From Aquimarina sp. BL5 (GTDB taxonomy: Bacteria > Bacteroidota > Bacteroidia > Flavobacteriales > Flavobacteriaceae), in the NCBI RefSeq assembly GCF_003443675.1, contig NZ_CP031963.1, positions 496,001 to 560,000 of the forward strand: a DNA stretch of 64,000 bases, read 5' to 3'. Shown here piece by piece: positions 18,043 through 27,506 of the stretch. The notes under the pieces are model-generated. The model was not told the origin of the DNA. It saw only the letters and a list, made by a program, of their open reading frames with translations, and did no database searches. Each line of letters opens with the position of its first letter. The stretch's first letter is position 1. Made by a program: the position numbers and the translations under genes.

Positions 18043-18082
18043 AAGTTATAGGGAAATCATTTTAGAAAGTTAAAAGAAACTA

Positions 18083-18949
18083 ATGACATCACTTTTTAAA
18101 TCAAGTCAAGGAAGAAAAGACATTTTAAGATTATATGAAGAGAAACTAGATGAACTTTGTACTAAATATGAATACCTGAATATTAATTCTTCATATGGGG
18201 AAACTAATATTATTGCAACAGGGATATCTAACAAACCTCCTATTATTTTGGTACACGGTTCTAATGGTTGCGCTCCAATTGCTCTTGAAACGTATCCCAA
18301 TCTAAGTAAAAAATTTAGAGTTTATGCAATTGATGTATTGGCCCAACCAAACAAAAGTGCCGAGATTAGATTAAGTATGAAAGATGACTCTTATGGTAGA
18401 TGGATGAGTGAAATCATTAATTCTCTAAAAATTGAAAATGTAGTTTTAGCTGGTTTCTCGTTTGGAGGATTAGTAATACTAAAAACTCTTGAATATGATG
18501 AAAGCAAAATCAAGGAAGTTTATTTATCATCACCTGCTTATATTGTAAATGGAAATCCTATTAAAATTTTATTCAAAATATTTATTCCAATGAAAAGGTT
18601 TATAAAAACCAAAAAAAATAAATATGTTGAACAATTCTTATCAAAGGTTTTCACTGAGCGTGACGAATTCGCAGTTAAGTTTTTAGCAAAAGTGTTTTTG
18701 CATTTTTCAATGGATTTTACACCGGTTCCTATAATCCAAGCAAGAAAAGCAAATGCAATTAGGACACCCATTACGGTATTTGCTGGAGAAAATGATATTC
18801 TTTTTCCAGGAAATAAAATGATTAAAAGAGCAAAAAATATATTCCCAAGTTTGAAAAATATAAAACTAATTAAAGATTCTAAACATGTTTTAAACAGGAA
18901 ACAAAATGAATTGATCGAAAAAGTAATATTAGGAAATAATGCGTTATAA
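18083..18949 (+). CDS. Alpha/beta-hydrolase fold protein
   Basis: A 288-residue cytoplasmic alpha/beta hydrolase. The oxyanion-hole motif is VHGSNG (58-62), the nucleophile elbow GFSFGG with Ser126, the acid probably in AGENDILFPG, and the His in KDSKHVL near the C-terminus, so the triad appears complete. It resembles the broad AB_hydrolase_1 esterase/lyase group; substrate unknown. It starts 40 nt after the DUF4386 gene, in the probable operon 17377-21111, which carries a second, different hydrolase at 20218. Confidence 0.85.
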   Translation: MTSLFKSSQGRKDILRLYEEKLDELCTKYEYLNINSSYGETNIIATGISNKPPIILVHGSNGCAPIALETYPNLSKKFRVYAIDVLAQPNKSAEIRLSMKDDSYGRWMSEIINSLKIENVVLAGFSFGGLVILKTLEYDESKIKEVYLSSPAYIVNGNPIKILFKIFIPMKRFIKTKKNKYVEQFLSKVFTERDEFAVKFLAKVFLHFSMDFTPVPIIQARKANAIRTPITVFAGENDILFPGNKMIKRAKNIFPSLKNIKLIKDSKHVLNRKQNELIEKVILGNNAL

Positions 18950-18994
18950 CAAAGTTATAACAAGTACTGTCTAAATAAGTAATTATAGAAAGAC

Positions 18995-19600
18995 ATGAAA
19001 GTTCTTATTATATATTGCCACCCAAGTAAAAAATCATATACTTATGAGATTTTACAGCAATTGGAATTAGACCTAAAAAAAGAAAGAATTGAGTTTCAGG
19101 TTTCTGATTTATATGCAATGAATTTTAAAACTGATATGAGTGAAGAAGAATATCGGCGAGAAGGTTTTGCTAATCTAGATATACCAATAGCAAATGATGT
19201 GAAAAAAGAACATCAAAAAATTGCTGGAACGGATTGTATTATATTTTTATATCCAGTCTGGTGGAGCGATTGCCCGGCAAAGTTAAAAGGTTGGTTTGAT
19301 AGAGTCTATGCTGTTGGATATGCATATGGAGAAAATAAAGAAAAGGATAATACTCAGATGATGAAACGCGTACCTCAGGGTGTTGTAATTTGTACAGCTG
19401 GTCATCCAAATAAGTTTTTGGAAGAGATTGGAATAGCGAGAAGCATGAGAAATGTAATGCTTGATGACAGACTTGGAAAAAGATTTAATAAGAAAGCAAT
19501 GATAATTCTGGGTGGAACATTAGATAAGGAAAAAGTGAGATTAATACATGCAGAAAGAATTAATTCTACAATAAAAAGTATAAAAAAGAATTTAGATTAA
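18995..19600 (+). CDS. NAD(P)H dehydrogenase (quinone)-type flavoprotein
   Basis: A 201-residue flavodoxin-fold enzyme of the NQO/MdaB (Flavodoxin_2) family. It has the FMN/FAD phosphate-binding start KVLIIYCHPSKKSYTYEI, the motif FLYPVWWSDCPAKLKGWFDRV (around 85-105) and AGHP (around 134), all typical of quinone reductases such as KefF and MdaB. It would reduce quinones or other electrophiles by two electrons with NAD(P)H, protecting the cell. It lies in the operon between the first hydrolase and a small lipoprotein, 20 nt from the latter. Confidence 0.9.
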   Translation: MKVLIIYCHPSKKSYTYEILQQLELDLKKERIEFQVSDLYAMNFKTDMSEEEYRREGFANLDIPIANDVKKEHQKIAGTDCIIFLYPVWWSDCPAKLKGWFDRVYAVGYAYGENKEKDNTQMMKRVPQGVVICTAGHPNKFLEEIGIARSMRNVMLDDRLGKRFNKKAMIILGGTLDKEKVRLIHAERINSTIKSIKKNLD

Positions 19601-19620
19601 CCATTAGAAACTTAAAGTCA

Positions 19621-20127
19621 ATGAGATATATACTATTTTTCCTAACTATTATTTTTTGTAGTTGTGCAGATAAGACCATAAAAAACGAAACAACAATAAA
19701 GATAGAAAACGAGTTTAATGAAGATGAAGTTCGCTGGTTTAAGAATACTGGAACTTCTGCTATTAAAGGAGTCGCAAAATTCAAGTCAAAAAGTGGAGAT
19801 GTCCGTTTTGGAAAAGATTTTAGAATAGAGTTAAATCCATATTCAACTTATACCAAAGAGCGATTAAACCATATTTACAAGAATGATGATTCTGGTTATG
19901 TATATATAGAAAATGGAATCCCAAAGTTTGTTCCTGATCCAGAAGGTTATCATAAAACTAGAAAGACAATGTGTAATGAAAAAGGAGAATTCGAATTTAA
20001 AGATTTGCCTGCAGGAGATTATTATGTTATCGCATTTATGCTTTGGGATGAAACAGGCGGAGGTATAATGCAGCATATAAAATTATCAGATAATGAAACA
20101 AAAGTCATGGATATGACTAATTTTTAA
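19621..20127 (+). CDS. Small lipoprotein with carboxypeptidase-regulatory-like fold
   Basis: A 168-residue lipoprotein with an SPII signal ending IIFCSC (Cys15). The body looks beta-rich. The second half (GEFEFKDLPAGDYYVIAFMLW) has the signature of carboxypeptidase-regulatory-like or transthyretin-like Ig domains, where a GxFxFxxLPxGxYxV strand pair is diagnostic. No enzymatic motif. It is probably an envelope protein of unknown role, co-transcribed with the flavoprotein. Confidence 0.7.
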   Translation: MRYILFFLTIIFCSCADKTIKNETTIKIENEFNEDEVRWFKNTGTSAIKGVAKFKSKSGDVRFGKDFRIELNPYSTYTKERLNHIYKNDDSGYVYIENGIPKFVPDPEGYHKTRKTMCNEKGEFEFKDLPAGDYYVIAFMLWDETGGGIMQHIKLSDNETKVMDMTNF

Positions 20128-20217
20128 AGTAAAATACTCGTCTAATTTACAAACAACAAAATCGTACATTTAGGAATATATGAATGAGGTTTATTAAGAA
20201 TTACTAAAAAGAAAATA

Positions 20218-21111
20218 ATGAAGCAAAGTTTTACATATTATCTGACGTTATCGGTTATCAAAATAAAAGGTTTAAAAAAGATTTTTAGTAAGGATCCTGT
20301 AGATTTTGAGAAACTTAGAAAGGAGGATGTTTATAAACCAAAAGGTAGTTTTTATAACAAAAATGTAACAAGAGATTTTAAAATATCTAATTCCTTAATA
20401 ACAGAAATAGGACAAAAAAATAATTCAGATAAATTATTGATATTTATTCATGGAGGCGCATTCATTTCGGGTCCAGCAAAACATCATTGGGATACAATCA
20501 AAACTATTACCAAGCAAACTGACTATAACGTTTGGATGTGTAATTATCCAAAAGCACCTGAGCATAAAATATCCGAAATCTCTGAAAATATAAATTCAAT
20601 CTATAATGAGGCCTTAAAGAACTACAAATCAAATCAAATTTCGTTAATAGGTGATTCTGTAGGGGGTACATTAATTATTGCACTTATACAAAGGTTAATA
20701 ACCAATAAGCAACAACTACCCAATAAACTAATTCTCGTTTCTCCAGTAATGGATTCATCTATGACTAATTCAGAAATTGATATAATAGATGTAATTGACC
20801 CAATGCTCTCAAAAGCTGGATTGTTAAGTGCCAAAAGAATGTGTGCTGGAAATGTTGACTTAAAAAACGAGATGATTTCACCGTTATATGGAAATTTCAA
20901 AGGATTTCCTGAGACTATTCTATTTCTAGGAGAAAAGGACATTACTTATCCTGATCAAAAATTGGTTGTCGATAAGTTGAAATCAGCTCAAGTGAAAATT
21001 AAAGTAATTGAAGGTGAAAACATGCCACATATTTGGCCATTTCTACCCATTATGAAAGAAGCAAGGTTATCTTTAAATGAAATAATTAAAGAATTATATA
21101 CTAACACATAA
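20218..21111 (+). CDS. Alpha/beta hydrolase of the hormone-sensitive-lipase type
   Basis: A 297-residue esterase-like protein. It has the HGGA oxyanion motif (78-81) that defines the HSL (family IV) esterases, the nucleophile elbow GDSVGG with Ser147, an acid in LGEKDITYPD and His in ENMPHIWPF. These enzymes act on short-chain esters and lactones. There is no signal peptide, so it is cytoplasmic. It is last in the run of genes starting at 17377, separated from the lipoprotein by 90 bp. Confidence 0.88.
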   Translation: MKQSFTYYLTLSVIKIKGLKKIFSKDPVDFEKLRKEDVYKPKGSFYNKNVTRDFKISNSLITEIGQKNNSDKLLIFIHGGAFISGPAKHHWDTIKTITKQTDYNVWMCNYPKAPEHKISEISENINSIYNEALKNYKSNQISLIGDSVGGTLIIALIQRLITNKQQLPNKLILVSPVMDSSMTNSEIDIIDVIDPMLSKAGLLSAKRMCAGNVDLKNEMISPLYGNFKGFPETILFLGEKDITYPDQKLVVDKLKSAQVKIKVIEGENMPHIWPFLPIMKEARLSLNEIIKELYTNT

Positions 21112-21333
21112 ATAATTGTTTTACATAAATTATACTCCTATCCTACTAGTTGAATAATTAGATGAACTCGTAGATATTAAAAATTAGTTTTATAATTAAT
21201 TGTAAAACTCATGTAACATCCCAGAATATTTACAGTTATTGGTATGATGTATAGAATATTTGGTATCTGAAACATTCGTGCTACAATAATTTATATTTCT
21301 CATTGAATTTTAATACCATTAATTCTTTAAAGA

Positions 21334-22428
21334 TTGGATACAACAATACTAGATTTTATAGTAATTGCTAGTGGAATCATGGGATATTTTATAAGTATTT
21401 CATTAGTTACGACTTCTTTTTATAAGAATCGTGCAAACAAATATCTAGCCTTTTCTCTGTTCTTATTGACAAGTTTGACCTTCTTAGGTTGGTACGATAT
21501 AGAAGGTTATGTCTTACAGTTTTTAGACAATATCATGTTAGAATTTTTGGTTACCGTTACTTTATTTACCTATTTTCTAATCCAAATTCAGCATAGATAC
21601 CTAAAAAAAAGATGGTACAAATTGCTTTATGTTCCTTTTTTTTGCTCTTTGGCAATTGAGGTTTTTATTACCTTTTTTCATGCTTTTTTTAATCTTTATA
21701 ATTCAGACTTTGATGTTATAATATATGACATTAAGGACATTTTAGGTTTTGCTTATAATGTGTTTTTAATTTTTTGGGCAAGGAGATTAATAAAAAAAGC
21801 CACTACTATTTCTGAAGACAAAAGACGTTGGTTATTACGATTAAATCTTTTCATTATATGCATTATTATCGTTTGGCTTTTGTCTAATATTGAACTATAT
21901 ATATACGATTCGGAATATGTTACAAATTTTTTATGGATATCACTTTCGTTTTTATTCTGGTGGGTTTTGTATTATGGAATATTCAGATTACAAATCATTG
22001 TTCAAAAAGAAGAGATACATCGATATTTGGTATCAGGAAAGATCGATAAAACTCCTATAAAAAAACAAATAAATGAAACCACAGTTTCTAAAATTATTAC
22101 TCAACTCTACATATTAATGGAAGAAGAGGAATTATATAAAAACCCTCTTTTAAGCAGGTTAGATCTCGCAACTCGATTAGAAACAAGCGAAGGATATTTA
22201 TCGCAGATTATAAATCAAGAAATTAATAAAAGTGTTATTCAGTTTGTAAATGAATATCGAATAGAAGCCGCTAAAAATTTATTACATAATCCGATATTTA
22301 ATAAATATTCTATAGAGGCCATAGGCTTAGAAGCTGGTTTTAAATCTAAGAGTGTTTTCTATAGTACTTTTAAAACTAATTTAAGTATGTCTCCTGGTGC
22401 TTTTAGAAAACTTCAAAAAACGTCCTAA
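21334..22428 (+). CDS. Membrane-anchored AraC-family transcriptional regulator
   Basis: A 364-residue regulator with about seven N-terminal TM helices (1-215) and a C-terminal AraC HTH (about 255-360; ETSEGYLSQIINQEINKSV, then YSIEAIGLEAGFKSKSVFYSTFK, SPGAFRK). The frame starts with TTG at 21334. I keep it because an ATG at residue 16 (21379) would cut into the first TM helix, but that alternative is possible. Such proteins are common in Flavobacteria and probably sense a membrane signal directly. Likely targets are the barrel protein and S41 protease genes downstream. Confidence 0.85.
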   Translation: MDTTILDFIVIASGIMGYFISISLVTTSFYKNRANKYLAFSLFLLTSLTFLGWYDIEGYVLQFLDNIMLEFLVTVTLFTYFLIQIQHRYLKKRWYKLLYVPFFCSLAIEVFITFFHAFFNLYNSDFDVIIYDIKDILGFAYNVFLIFWARRLIKKATTISEDKRRWLLRLNLFIICIIIVWLLSNIELYIYDSEYVTNFLWISLSFLFWWVLYYGIFRLQIIVQKEEIHRYLVSGKIDKTPIKKQINETTVSKIITQLYILMEEEELYKNPLLSRLDLATRLETSEGYLSQIINQEINKSVIQFVNEYRIEAAKNLLHNPIFNKYSIEAIGLEAGFKSKSVFYSTFKTNLSMSPGAFRKLQKTS

Positions 22429-22584
22429 TTCGTGTAATCCTACTGTTTTAGTACTTCTCCAACACTAAAATTATTCTCTTTCCTTTTTGATTCCGATACT
22501 TTTATATCGGGAAATCAAAAAACACATGAATGAATCAACACTACTTAGTCTTAATTAATAATACCCTTTAAATTAATATTTAGT

Positions 22585-23145
22585 ATGAAAAAAGTAGCTT
22601 TTGTTTTATTATTCCTTTACACTTCTTATTCTGGATTCTCACAAAATGCAGAAGAAGCATCTGTAGAAAAATCAATCTTTGGAATTCAAATCGGCGTTAT
22701 GGGCGTATGGGTTCATAATGAATTAAAATTATCTAATCAAGTCGTTTTACGAAGTGAAGTAGGAATAGCAATTGTAGGTCTATGGGCAGAGGGTAATGAT
22801 ACCCAAGTCGGTAATGGTTATTCATTACCTATAGTAGCTTTAGAACCTCGATGGTACTATAATTTAAACAAACGAGCAAGTCAAGGAAAGAGAATAGATT
22901 GTAACAGTGGTAATTATGTTTCGTTACGAGGTAGTTACTATTTTTATGATGATGTTGATACAGATACTCAAAGAAACTTATCAAGCCATCCATTTACAGC
23001 AATAAGCTGGGGAATTAGAAGAAACATTGGTAATCATTTTAATTATGAAGCTGGTGTTGGTGTAGGACTTGGATTTGGAAACAACACTGGAAGAGAAATT
23101 GGTTTAACACCATATTTCAACCTCAAAATTGGATATCGTTTTTAA
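22585..23145 (+). CDS. Small outer-membrane beta-barrel-like protein
   Basis: A 186-residue exported protein with a Sec signal (1-19, ending SGFSQ). The rest alternates hydrophobic and polar residues in short strands (IFGIQIGVMGVWVHNELKL, VVLRSEVGIAIVGLW, YVSLRGSYYFY, GVGVGLGFG) and ends TPYFNLKIGYRF. The terminal Phe is typical of outer-membrane barrels, here perhaps eight strands. The function is unknown; small barrels of this size are often adhesion, structural or lipid-modifying proteins. Confidence 0.65.
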   Translation: MKKVAFVLLFLYTSYSGFSQNAEEASVEKSIFGIQIGVMGVWVHNELKLSNQVVLRSEVGIAIVGLWAEGNDTQVGNGYSLPIVALEPRWYYNLNKRASQGKRIDCNSGNYVSLRGSYYFYDDVDTDTQRNLSSHPFTAISWGIRRNIGNHFNYEAGVGVGLGFGNNTGREIGLTPYFNLKIGYRF

Positions 23146-23156
23146 TGTTCTCTTCA

Positions 23157-23173
23157 GTTTTGTACAACAAAAC
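23157..23173 (+). terminator. Weak hairpin after the barrel protein gene
   Basis: GTTTTGT/ACAAAAC, a 7-bp stem with a 3-nt loop, followed by a T-rich stretch, 12 nt after the stop at 23145. Weak but correctly placed between 22585-23145 and the S41 gene. Confidence 0.3.
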
Positions 23174-23219
23174 CTTTATTAATCTCTTTACATTTTACTA
23201 AAAATCAAAAATTATCATT

Positions 23220-24623
23220 ATGATAGTACACATTATCAAAAAAGAAATCCATTTTAGAATTATTAAAAAGCTATGCGTATGCTTCCAGTTATTATTAATT
23301 GTTTCTTGCCAAACGGATGATGACAATCCCACCCTTCCTGTAGAAGATTCGATCAATGGTTTTTGGTTCTCAGAAGAACTAGGATACATTTTGGAGTTTA
23401 CAGAAGGGAATGATGTAGTTTATAATATAAATACCGCAGGATGCTCAATTGTAGATGATGATTTTGAACTAGAAGATTTTGTTCCAAGTCTAGTAAGTGC
23501 AAATGACTTGATATTAACTACAGACTTAAATGAATCTGATTTTGAATTTACTCGATTGTCAAATCAAAACCCAACTTGTCTTCCTGATCAGATAGCCGAT
23601 ACTGATGATCCCAAGGTGAATTTTGATCATTTCTGGAATATCTTTAATGATTATTATGCTTTTTTTGAAACCAGAAATGTAGACTGGTCGCAGTATGAAA
23701 GTTTAAGAGATCAAGTGACTACTGATAACTTTTATGATATTTTAGAAGAGTTAGTTCTTTTATTAGAAGATGGTCATGTAAGTATCTTCGATGAAGAAAA
23801 TGGTATTCAAATTGATTCAGGGTTTCCAAAATTATTAGAAACATTCAATATGAACTTAAGTGGAGATTTTATTATAGAAAACGGAGATGATTTAGGAGAT
23901 CTTTTTGGTCAAAAAGCAACAACAATAGTAACAGAATATTTAGGAGGAGATTTTGAAATAGATGAAAGAGATAATATACTATGGGGATTGATCAATGATA
24001 CTGTAGGATACGTTAATGTTTTAACGATGGCAGGATATGGAAGTGATTTTAGCAATGAGCTGTCTACATTAAATGATTTATTAGACACAATTATGAACGA
24101 TATTTCTGCATCAGGAGTTTCTAAACTGATTATCGATATACGTTTTAATGGAGGTGGACATGATACGGCAGCTTTGGATATTGTATCTCGTTTTATGGAT
24201 CAAGAAAGATTTTTATATACGAAAAAATTTAGGTTAGGTAATACTTTTACAGAAAAAAGAGCTGTTTCTGTAGGTCCTAAAGGAGATTTTCAATTTACGG
24301 GAGATATCGTATTGCTTACCAGTCCTGCATCCATAAGTGCAGCAGACCTTTTTGCTTTATGTATGAAAGACTTACCATATGTAACGATTGTAGGAGAGAA
24401 TACAGCAGGAGCTTTTTCTAATGTTCTTAGTCATACACTACCAAATGGTGCAGAAATAGGTTTATCTAATGAAGTATATGAAGATCCACAAGGAGTCATT
24501 TTTGAAGCAGTGGGAATTGGCCCCGATAATCAAGAAAATAGAGTTCCATTTCTTTCAACTTTGGATTTTGAAGAAGGAATAGATAGTGGAATAAATCGCG
24601 CTCTGGAATTATTTAGCAATTAA
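23220..24623 (+). CDS. S41-family (tail-specific-like) peptidase lipoprotein
   Basis: A 467-residue envelope protease-like protein. The signal peptide ends LLLIVSC (Cys30) after an unusually long basic n-region; no alternative ATG is available. Residues 115-180 contain the S41 N-terminal helical segment (FDHFWNIFNDYYAFFETRNVDW, then LVLLLEDGHVSIFD). The C-terminal catalytic core (about 255-450) has KLIIDIRFNGGGHDTAA and TSPASISAADLFA, where Ser371 is the likely nucleophile, followed by TVVGENTAGAFSN-like strands. There is no obvious PDZ. It is close to the secreted S41 proteins common in Flavobacteria. Confidence 0.87.
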   Translation: MIVHIIKKEIHFRIIKKLCVCFQLLLIVSCQTDDDNPTLPVEDSINGFWFSEELGYILEFTEGNDVVYNINTAGCSIVDDDFELEDFVPSLVSANDLILTTDLNESDFEFTRLSNQNPTCLPDQIADTDDPKVNFDHFWNIFNDYYAFFETRNVDWSQYESLRDQVTTDNFYDILEELVLLLEDGHVSIFDEENGIQIDSGFPKLLETFNMNLSGDFIIENGDDLGDLFGQKATTIVTEYLGGDFEIDERDNILWGLINDTVGYVNVLTMAGYGSDFSNELSTLNDLLDTIMNDISASGVSKLIIDIRFNGGGHDTAALDIVSRFMDQERFLYTKKFRLGNTFTEKRAVSVGPKGDFQFTGDIVLLTSPASISAADLFALCMKDLPYVTIVGENTAGAFSNVLSHTLPNGAEIGLSNEVYEDPQGVIFEAVGIGPDNQENRVPFLSTLDFEEGIDSGINRALELFSN

Positions 24624-24662
24624 ACAGTTATTAAGGGAAGAAAAGAGGAATAAGGTAATAAA

Positions 24663-24690
24663 AAAAGTCCATCAATATTGATGGACTTTT
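24663..24690. terminator. Bidirectional terminator, perfect 28-bp palindrome
   Basis: 14-base arms (24663-24676 and 24677-24690) are exact reverse complements, starting AAAAGTCC and ending GGACTTTT, so each strand ends in a U-run. It separates the convergent S41 gene and cold-shock gene. Confidence 0.85.
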
Positions 24691-24717
24691 CATTAAACTT
24701 GAAAGTATATGTATGTA

Positions 24718-24909
24718 TTAGATAACTTTTACGTTCACTGCGTTTAATCCTTTGTTACCTTCTTGTAGATCAAATTCTACTGTATCGCCTTCGCGAACTT
24801 CGTCTACTAATCCAGAAATGTGTACAAAGTGATCTTTGTTAGCACCTTCTTCAGTGATAAATCCAAAACCTTTAGCGTCATTGAAGAATTTTACTGTTCC
24901 TTTATTCAT
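24718..24909 (-). CDS. cspA: Cold-shock domain protein
   Basis: A 63-residue single cold-shock domain, slightly shorter than the 67-70 aa of classical Csp proteins. RNP1 (KGFGFI) and RNP2 (HFVHIS) are intact, and GTVKFFNDAKGFGFI is the family hallmark. It binds single-stranded RNA and DNA and acts as an RNA chaperone. Monocistronic, with its own promoter and terminator. The symbol cspA reflects family likeness only; the genome probably has several copies. Confidence 0.95.
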   Translation of the reverse strand: MNKGTVKFFNDAKGFGFITEEGANKDHFVHISGLVDEVREGDTVEFDLQEGNKGLNAVNVKVI

Positions 24910-24946
24910 TGTAATGTAATTAAATTAAAATATTGTTTTTAAAGTG

Positions 24947-24976
24947 CAAAAATGACCCCTTTTTTTCGATATACAA
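24947..24976 (-). promoter_or_regulatory. Promoter of the cold-shock gene (-33 TTG, -7 CATTTTTG)
   Basis: On the minus strand TTG (24976-24974), a 19-nt spacer and CATTTTTG (24954-24947) match the Bacteroidota TTG/TAnnTTTG arrangement with one mismatch. A start near 24940 gives a leader of about 30 nt. Confidence 0.5.
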
Positions 24977-25042
24977 CATATTAATTAACTTATTTTCAAT
25001 TTATTATAAAAAAACCGTCGTTATTTATGTAAATCGCTGAAA

Positions 25043-26149
25043 TTAAGCTTTATCTTTTCTGTATTTAGATGGTGTGATCCCTTCAAATTTTTTAAACGCA
25101 CTGTTAAAAGAGGAAAGACTGCTAAAGCCTATATCAAAAGCGATCGCGGATATAGTGAATTTATCACCTTCTGTGGTAGAAAGTAACTTCTTAGCTTCCT
25201 GAACACGATAATGATTAATAAAATCATTAAAATTTCTCTTCGCGTATTGATTAATAACGGATGAAGTAATTTGTGTACTTTTCCCTAACTGTTTACTAAG
25301 CTTTACTAATGAAATGTCCGGTTCGAGATATAATTTTGTATCAGTAACTAGTTTTGAAATCTGATCAAATAGAAGATTATCATCATTGGTACTAAATACT
25401 TCTCCATCCAGATCAGTAGCTTTTAATTGAAATGCCTTATAACTTAAAAAATAAATAATTATAGAATATAAAATAGGCCCAACAATGTAAGGTACGGTTT
25501 CATCTAAAATGTTTAACACATAGGTTATCCATATTACTATAAAACCAGCGATAAGAAAACGGAGCCAAGTGAATATGGCTTTCTGGGATTTTGTCTGTAA
25601 GGTTTCCTGATGTTTTTGTTTTGTTTTTTTCAAGATCCACCATCCAAACATTATATAAAAGAACAAATGTAGATATATAAATATAAGACCACTCCCAAAA
25701 ATAAAGATGACCAGTTTACTGTTATCGTACCATTCTTTAGTAACAAAAAGACTAGAAGTAAAAATCAATACAAACGGAATAATTTCTAAGTAATAATATT
25801 TTGGCAGTTTAAAGTTTGGAGAGGTCATTCCTGAAACATACCATCTGAATAATGGACCAATTAATAAAAGAAAAGCCAATCCAATAAAAATAAAAACAGG
25901 TTCTAGACCATCGCCAAAATTGAGCATTACTGATTTCCCTATTCGGAAAGCCATAAATATGAGAATCAAACCTAGTAAACGATTGGTTAATGTCTTTTTC
26001 TTTTTGAAAATGATTAAATAGAAGGCAAAAAGTACTCCGTGCAAAAGTCCTGCACTGCTAATAATTACCAATAATATATCTAAAAAACTCAATAGACTAA
26101 TTTTTCCAAATGTAGGGATATTTGATATTCCAAGAAAGTATAAACTCAC
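25043..26149 (-). CDS. Membrane-anchored AraC-family transcriptional regulator
   Basis: A regulator of up to 368 aa with seven or so TM helices (about 20-235) and a C-terminal AraC HTH (about 260-368; SLVKLSKQLGKSTQITSSVINQ, ISAIAFDIGFSSLSSFNSAFKK, TPSKYRK). The frame opens with GTG at 26149; no ATG lies before the first TM helix, and a TTG about 18 codons in is another option, so the start is uncertain. It is 46 bp downstream of and co-directional with the DJ-1/PfpI gene, so the two probably form an operon. Confidence 0.82.
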   Translation of the reverse strand: MSLYFLGISNIPTFGKISLLSFLDILLVIISSAGLLHGVLFAFYLIIFKKKKTLTNRLLGLILIFMAFRIGKSVMLNFGDGLEPVFIFIGLAFLLLIGPLFRWYVSGMTSPNFKLPKYYYLEIIPFVLIFTSSLFVTKEWYDNSKLVIFIFGSGLIFIYLHLFFYIMFGWWILKKTKQKHQETLQTKSQKAIFTWLRFLIAGFIVIWITYVLNILDETVPYIVGPILYSIIIYFLSYKAFQLKATDLDGEVFSTNDDNLLFDQISKLVTDTKLYLEPDISLVKLSKQLGKSTQITSSVINQYAKRNFNDFINHYRVQEAKKLLSTTEGDKFTISAIAFDIGFSSLSSFNSAFKKFEGITPSKYRKDKA

Positions 26150-26195
26150 CGAAGAATTTATACTTACTGTTTAGCAATACTATCTTGCTATTATT

Positions 26196-27305
26196 TTAAT
26201 TTCTCATACCTTCTGATATGTTTTTTGCATCAGATGTTAACCCAACCAAACTAAAAAACTTCCCAATTTTGCCTTGCATAGCTGCTATAATACCGTGTTT
26301 TGCTATTAATATTCTATCCATAGGTTTCTTTTCTATAGAAATTATGCGATTCATTAATTCTTTGGCTTCGTCAGATCCTTCTTCTTCATATATCTTTAAA
26401 ACTTTTACTGCATTCTCTTCTGCTGTAATTTCTCTATATTTTGGTGTATATCCCAATTGAGAAATCATAGTTTCAGCTAGTTTCCAGGTAGACCAAGGAT
26501 TCTGACCAGTTACTAAATTATTCTCCTGACTTATATTTTCCAGATACATTGTACCTTCATTAAAAACACCTCCTTGGGCTTCTAATTTATCTTGTAAAAG
26601 AAAAGGGAATATATTTTTGGCATCCGAAATCAATAATAATTCTTCGTCATTAGTGAAACCACTTACCTTTTTGTCTTTTAGTAATGGACGACCGGTATCA
26701 AGGGTTACATTTACAAGTGCCGCAGGTCCATGACATACTGCCCCGATAACCTTATCAGATTGATATAAGTTTCTAACAATAGATTGAATTGAAGCGTTTT
26801 CTGGAAAATCAAACATTGCTCCCTTTCCTCCTACAAAAAATACGGCTTCATACAATTCGGAATTAACATTATCAACAGGAATGGTATGTTTTACTTTATA
26901 TTGAGCCTCACGATCATTCAAAAAAGCAAAATCATAGAGTCCCATATCTTCATCATCAATGACTACAGGTGGTTCACCACCTAATGGACTAGCAATATCT
27001 ACCTCAAAACCATTAGCCTGAAAAACATAGTAGGCACGTGACAATTCAGTTAATTCATAACCAGTACTTTTGTCAGTATTTCCCATAATAGCTGTACTGG
27101 TAACGATTGCTAAGATCTTACCTCGTTTTGGAATAGTATTTTTAGAAAGGTATGGCAAATCAGATGCTTGAGTAATAGTTATATCCTTTCTATTTTCTGA
27201 AGATGGTAATAAACCCATAAACCACCAACCAAAAATAAAAAGAGAAAGAACAATAGATAGAATAGAGATTATACTCCATTTAAGAATTCGATATTTTTTG
27301 AACAT
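26196..27305 (-). CDS. Membrane-anchored DJ-1/PfpI (type 1 glutamine amidotransferase-like) protein
   Basis: A 369-residue protein with an N-terminal membrane anchor (11-30) and a DJ-1/PfpI domain (about 62-285). The nucleophile elbow is GAVCHGPAAL with Cys191 and a following His, and an acidic residue lies near TGYELTEL (Glu84), as in the Hsp31/YajL branch. Activities reported for the superfamily are glyoxalase III, deglycase, chaperone and protease; the sequence alone does not choose. Residues 290-369 are an extra helical tail not typical of the family. Presumably envelope-facing because of the anchor. It is followed by an AraC-type gene. Confidence 0.83.
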   Translation of the reverse strand: MFKKYRILKWSIISILSIVLSLFIFGWWFMGLLPSSENRKDITITQASDLPYLSKNTIPKRGKILAIVTSTAIMGNTDKSTGYELTELSRAYYVFQANGFEVDIASPLGGEPPVVIDDEDMGLYDFAFLNDREAQYKVKHTIPVDNVNSELYEAVFFVGGKGAMFDFPENASIQSIVRNLYQSDKVIGAVCHGPAALVNVTLDTGRPLLKDKKVSGFTNDEELLLISDAKNIFPFLLQDKLEAQGGVFNEGTMYLENISQENNLVTGQNPWSTWKLAETMISQLGYTPKYREITAEENAVKVLKIYEEEGSDEAKELMNRIISIEKKPMDRILIAKHGIIAAMQGKIGKFFSLVGLTSDAKNISEGMRN

Positions 27306-27506
27306 GCTATTAGTTTTTTAAAGTTATAGCACGAAGTAATAGTAAGTATTAGATAAAATATGTCGAAATGATAATTCCGTCAGAGTGTATTATGTTTTAA
27401 GTTAGTATTATTTGTTACATAAATAAGCTCCATAATTACTTACGAAGCTTATCTCAAAAAACTAACTAATTAATAAAAACTCTAAAAGAGCATATTTAAC
27501 ACAAAA

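Noticed and set aside
21186..21209. Hairpin AGTTTTA/TAAAACT between the hydrolase and AraC genes
   Set aside because: The stem is short, AT-only apart from one pair, and has no U-tract; not separable from AT-rich background.
27423..27452. Inverted repeat ATAAGCT/AGCTTAT after the RGG-rich gene
   Set aside because: The 7-bp stem has a 16-nt loop and no U-run on the gene's strand, so I do not call it a terminator.
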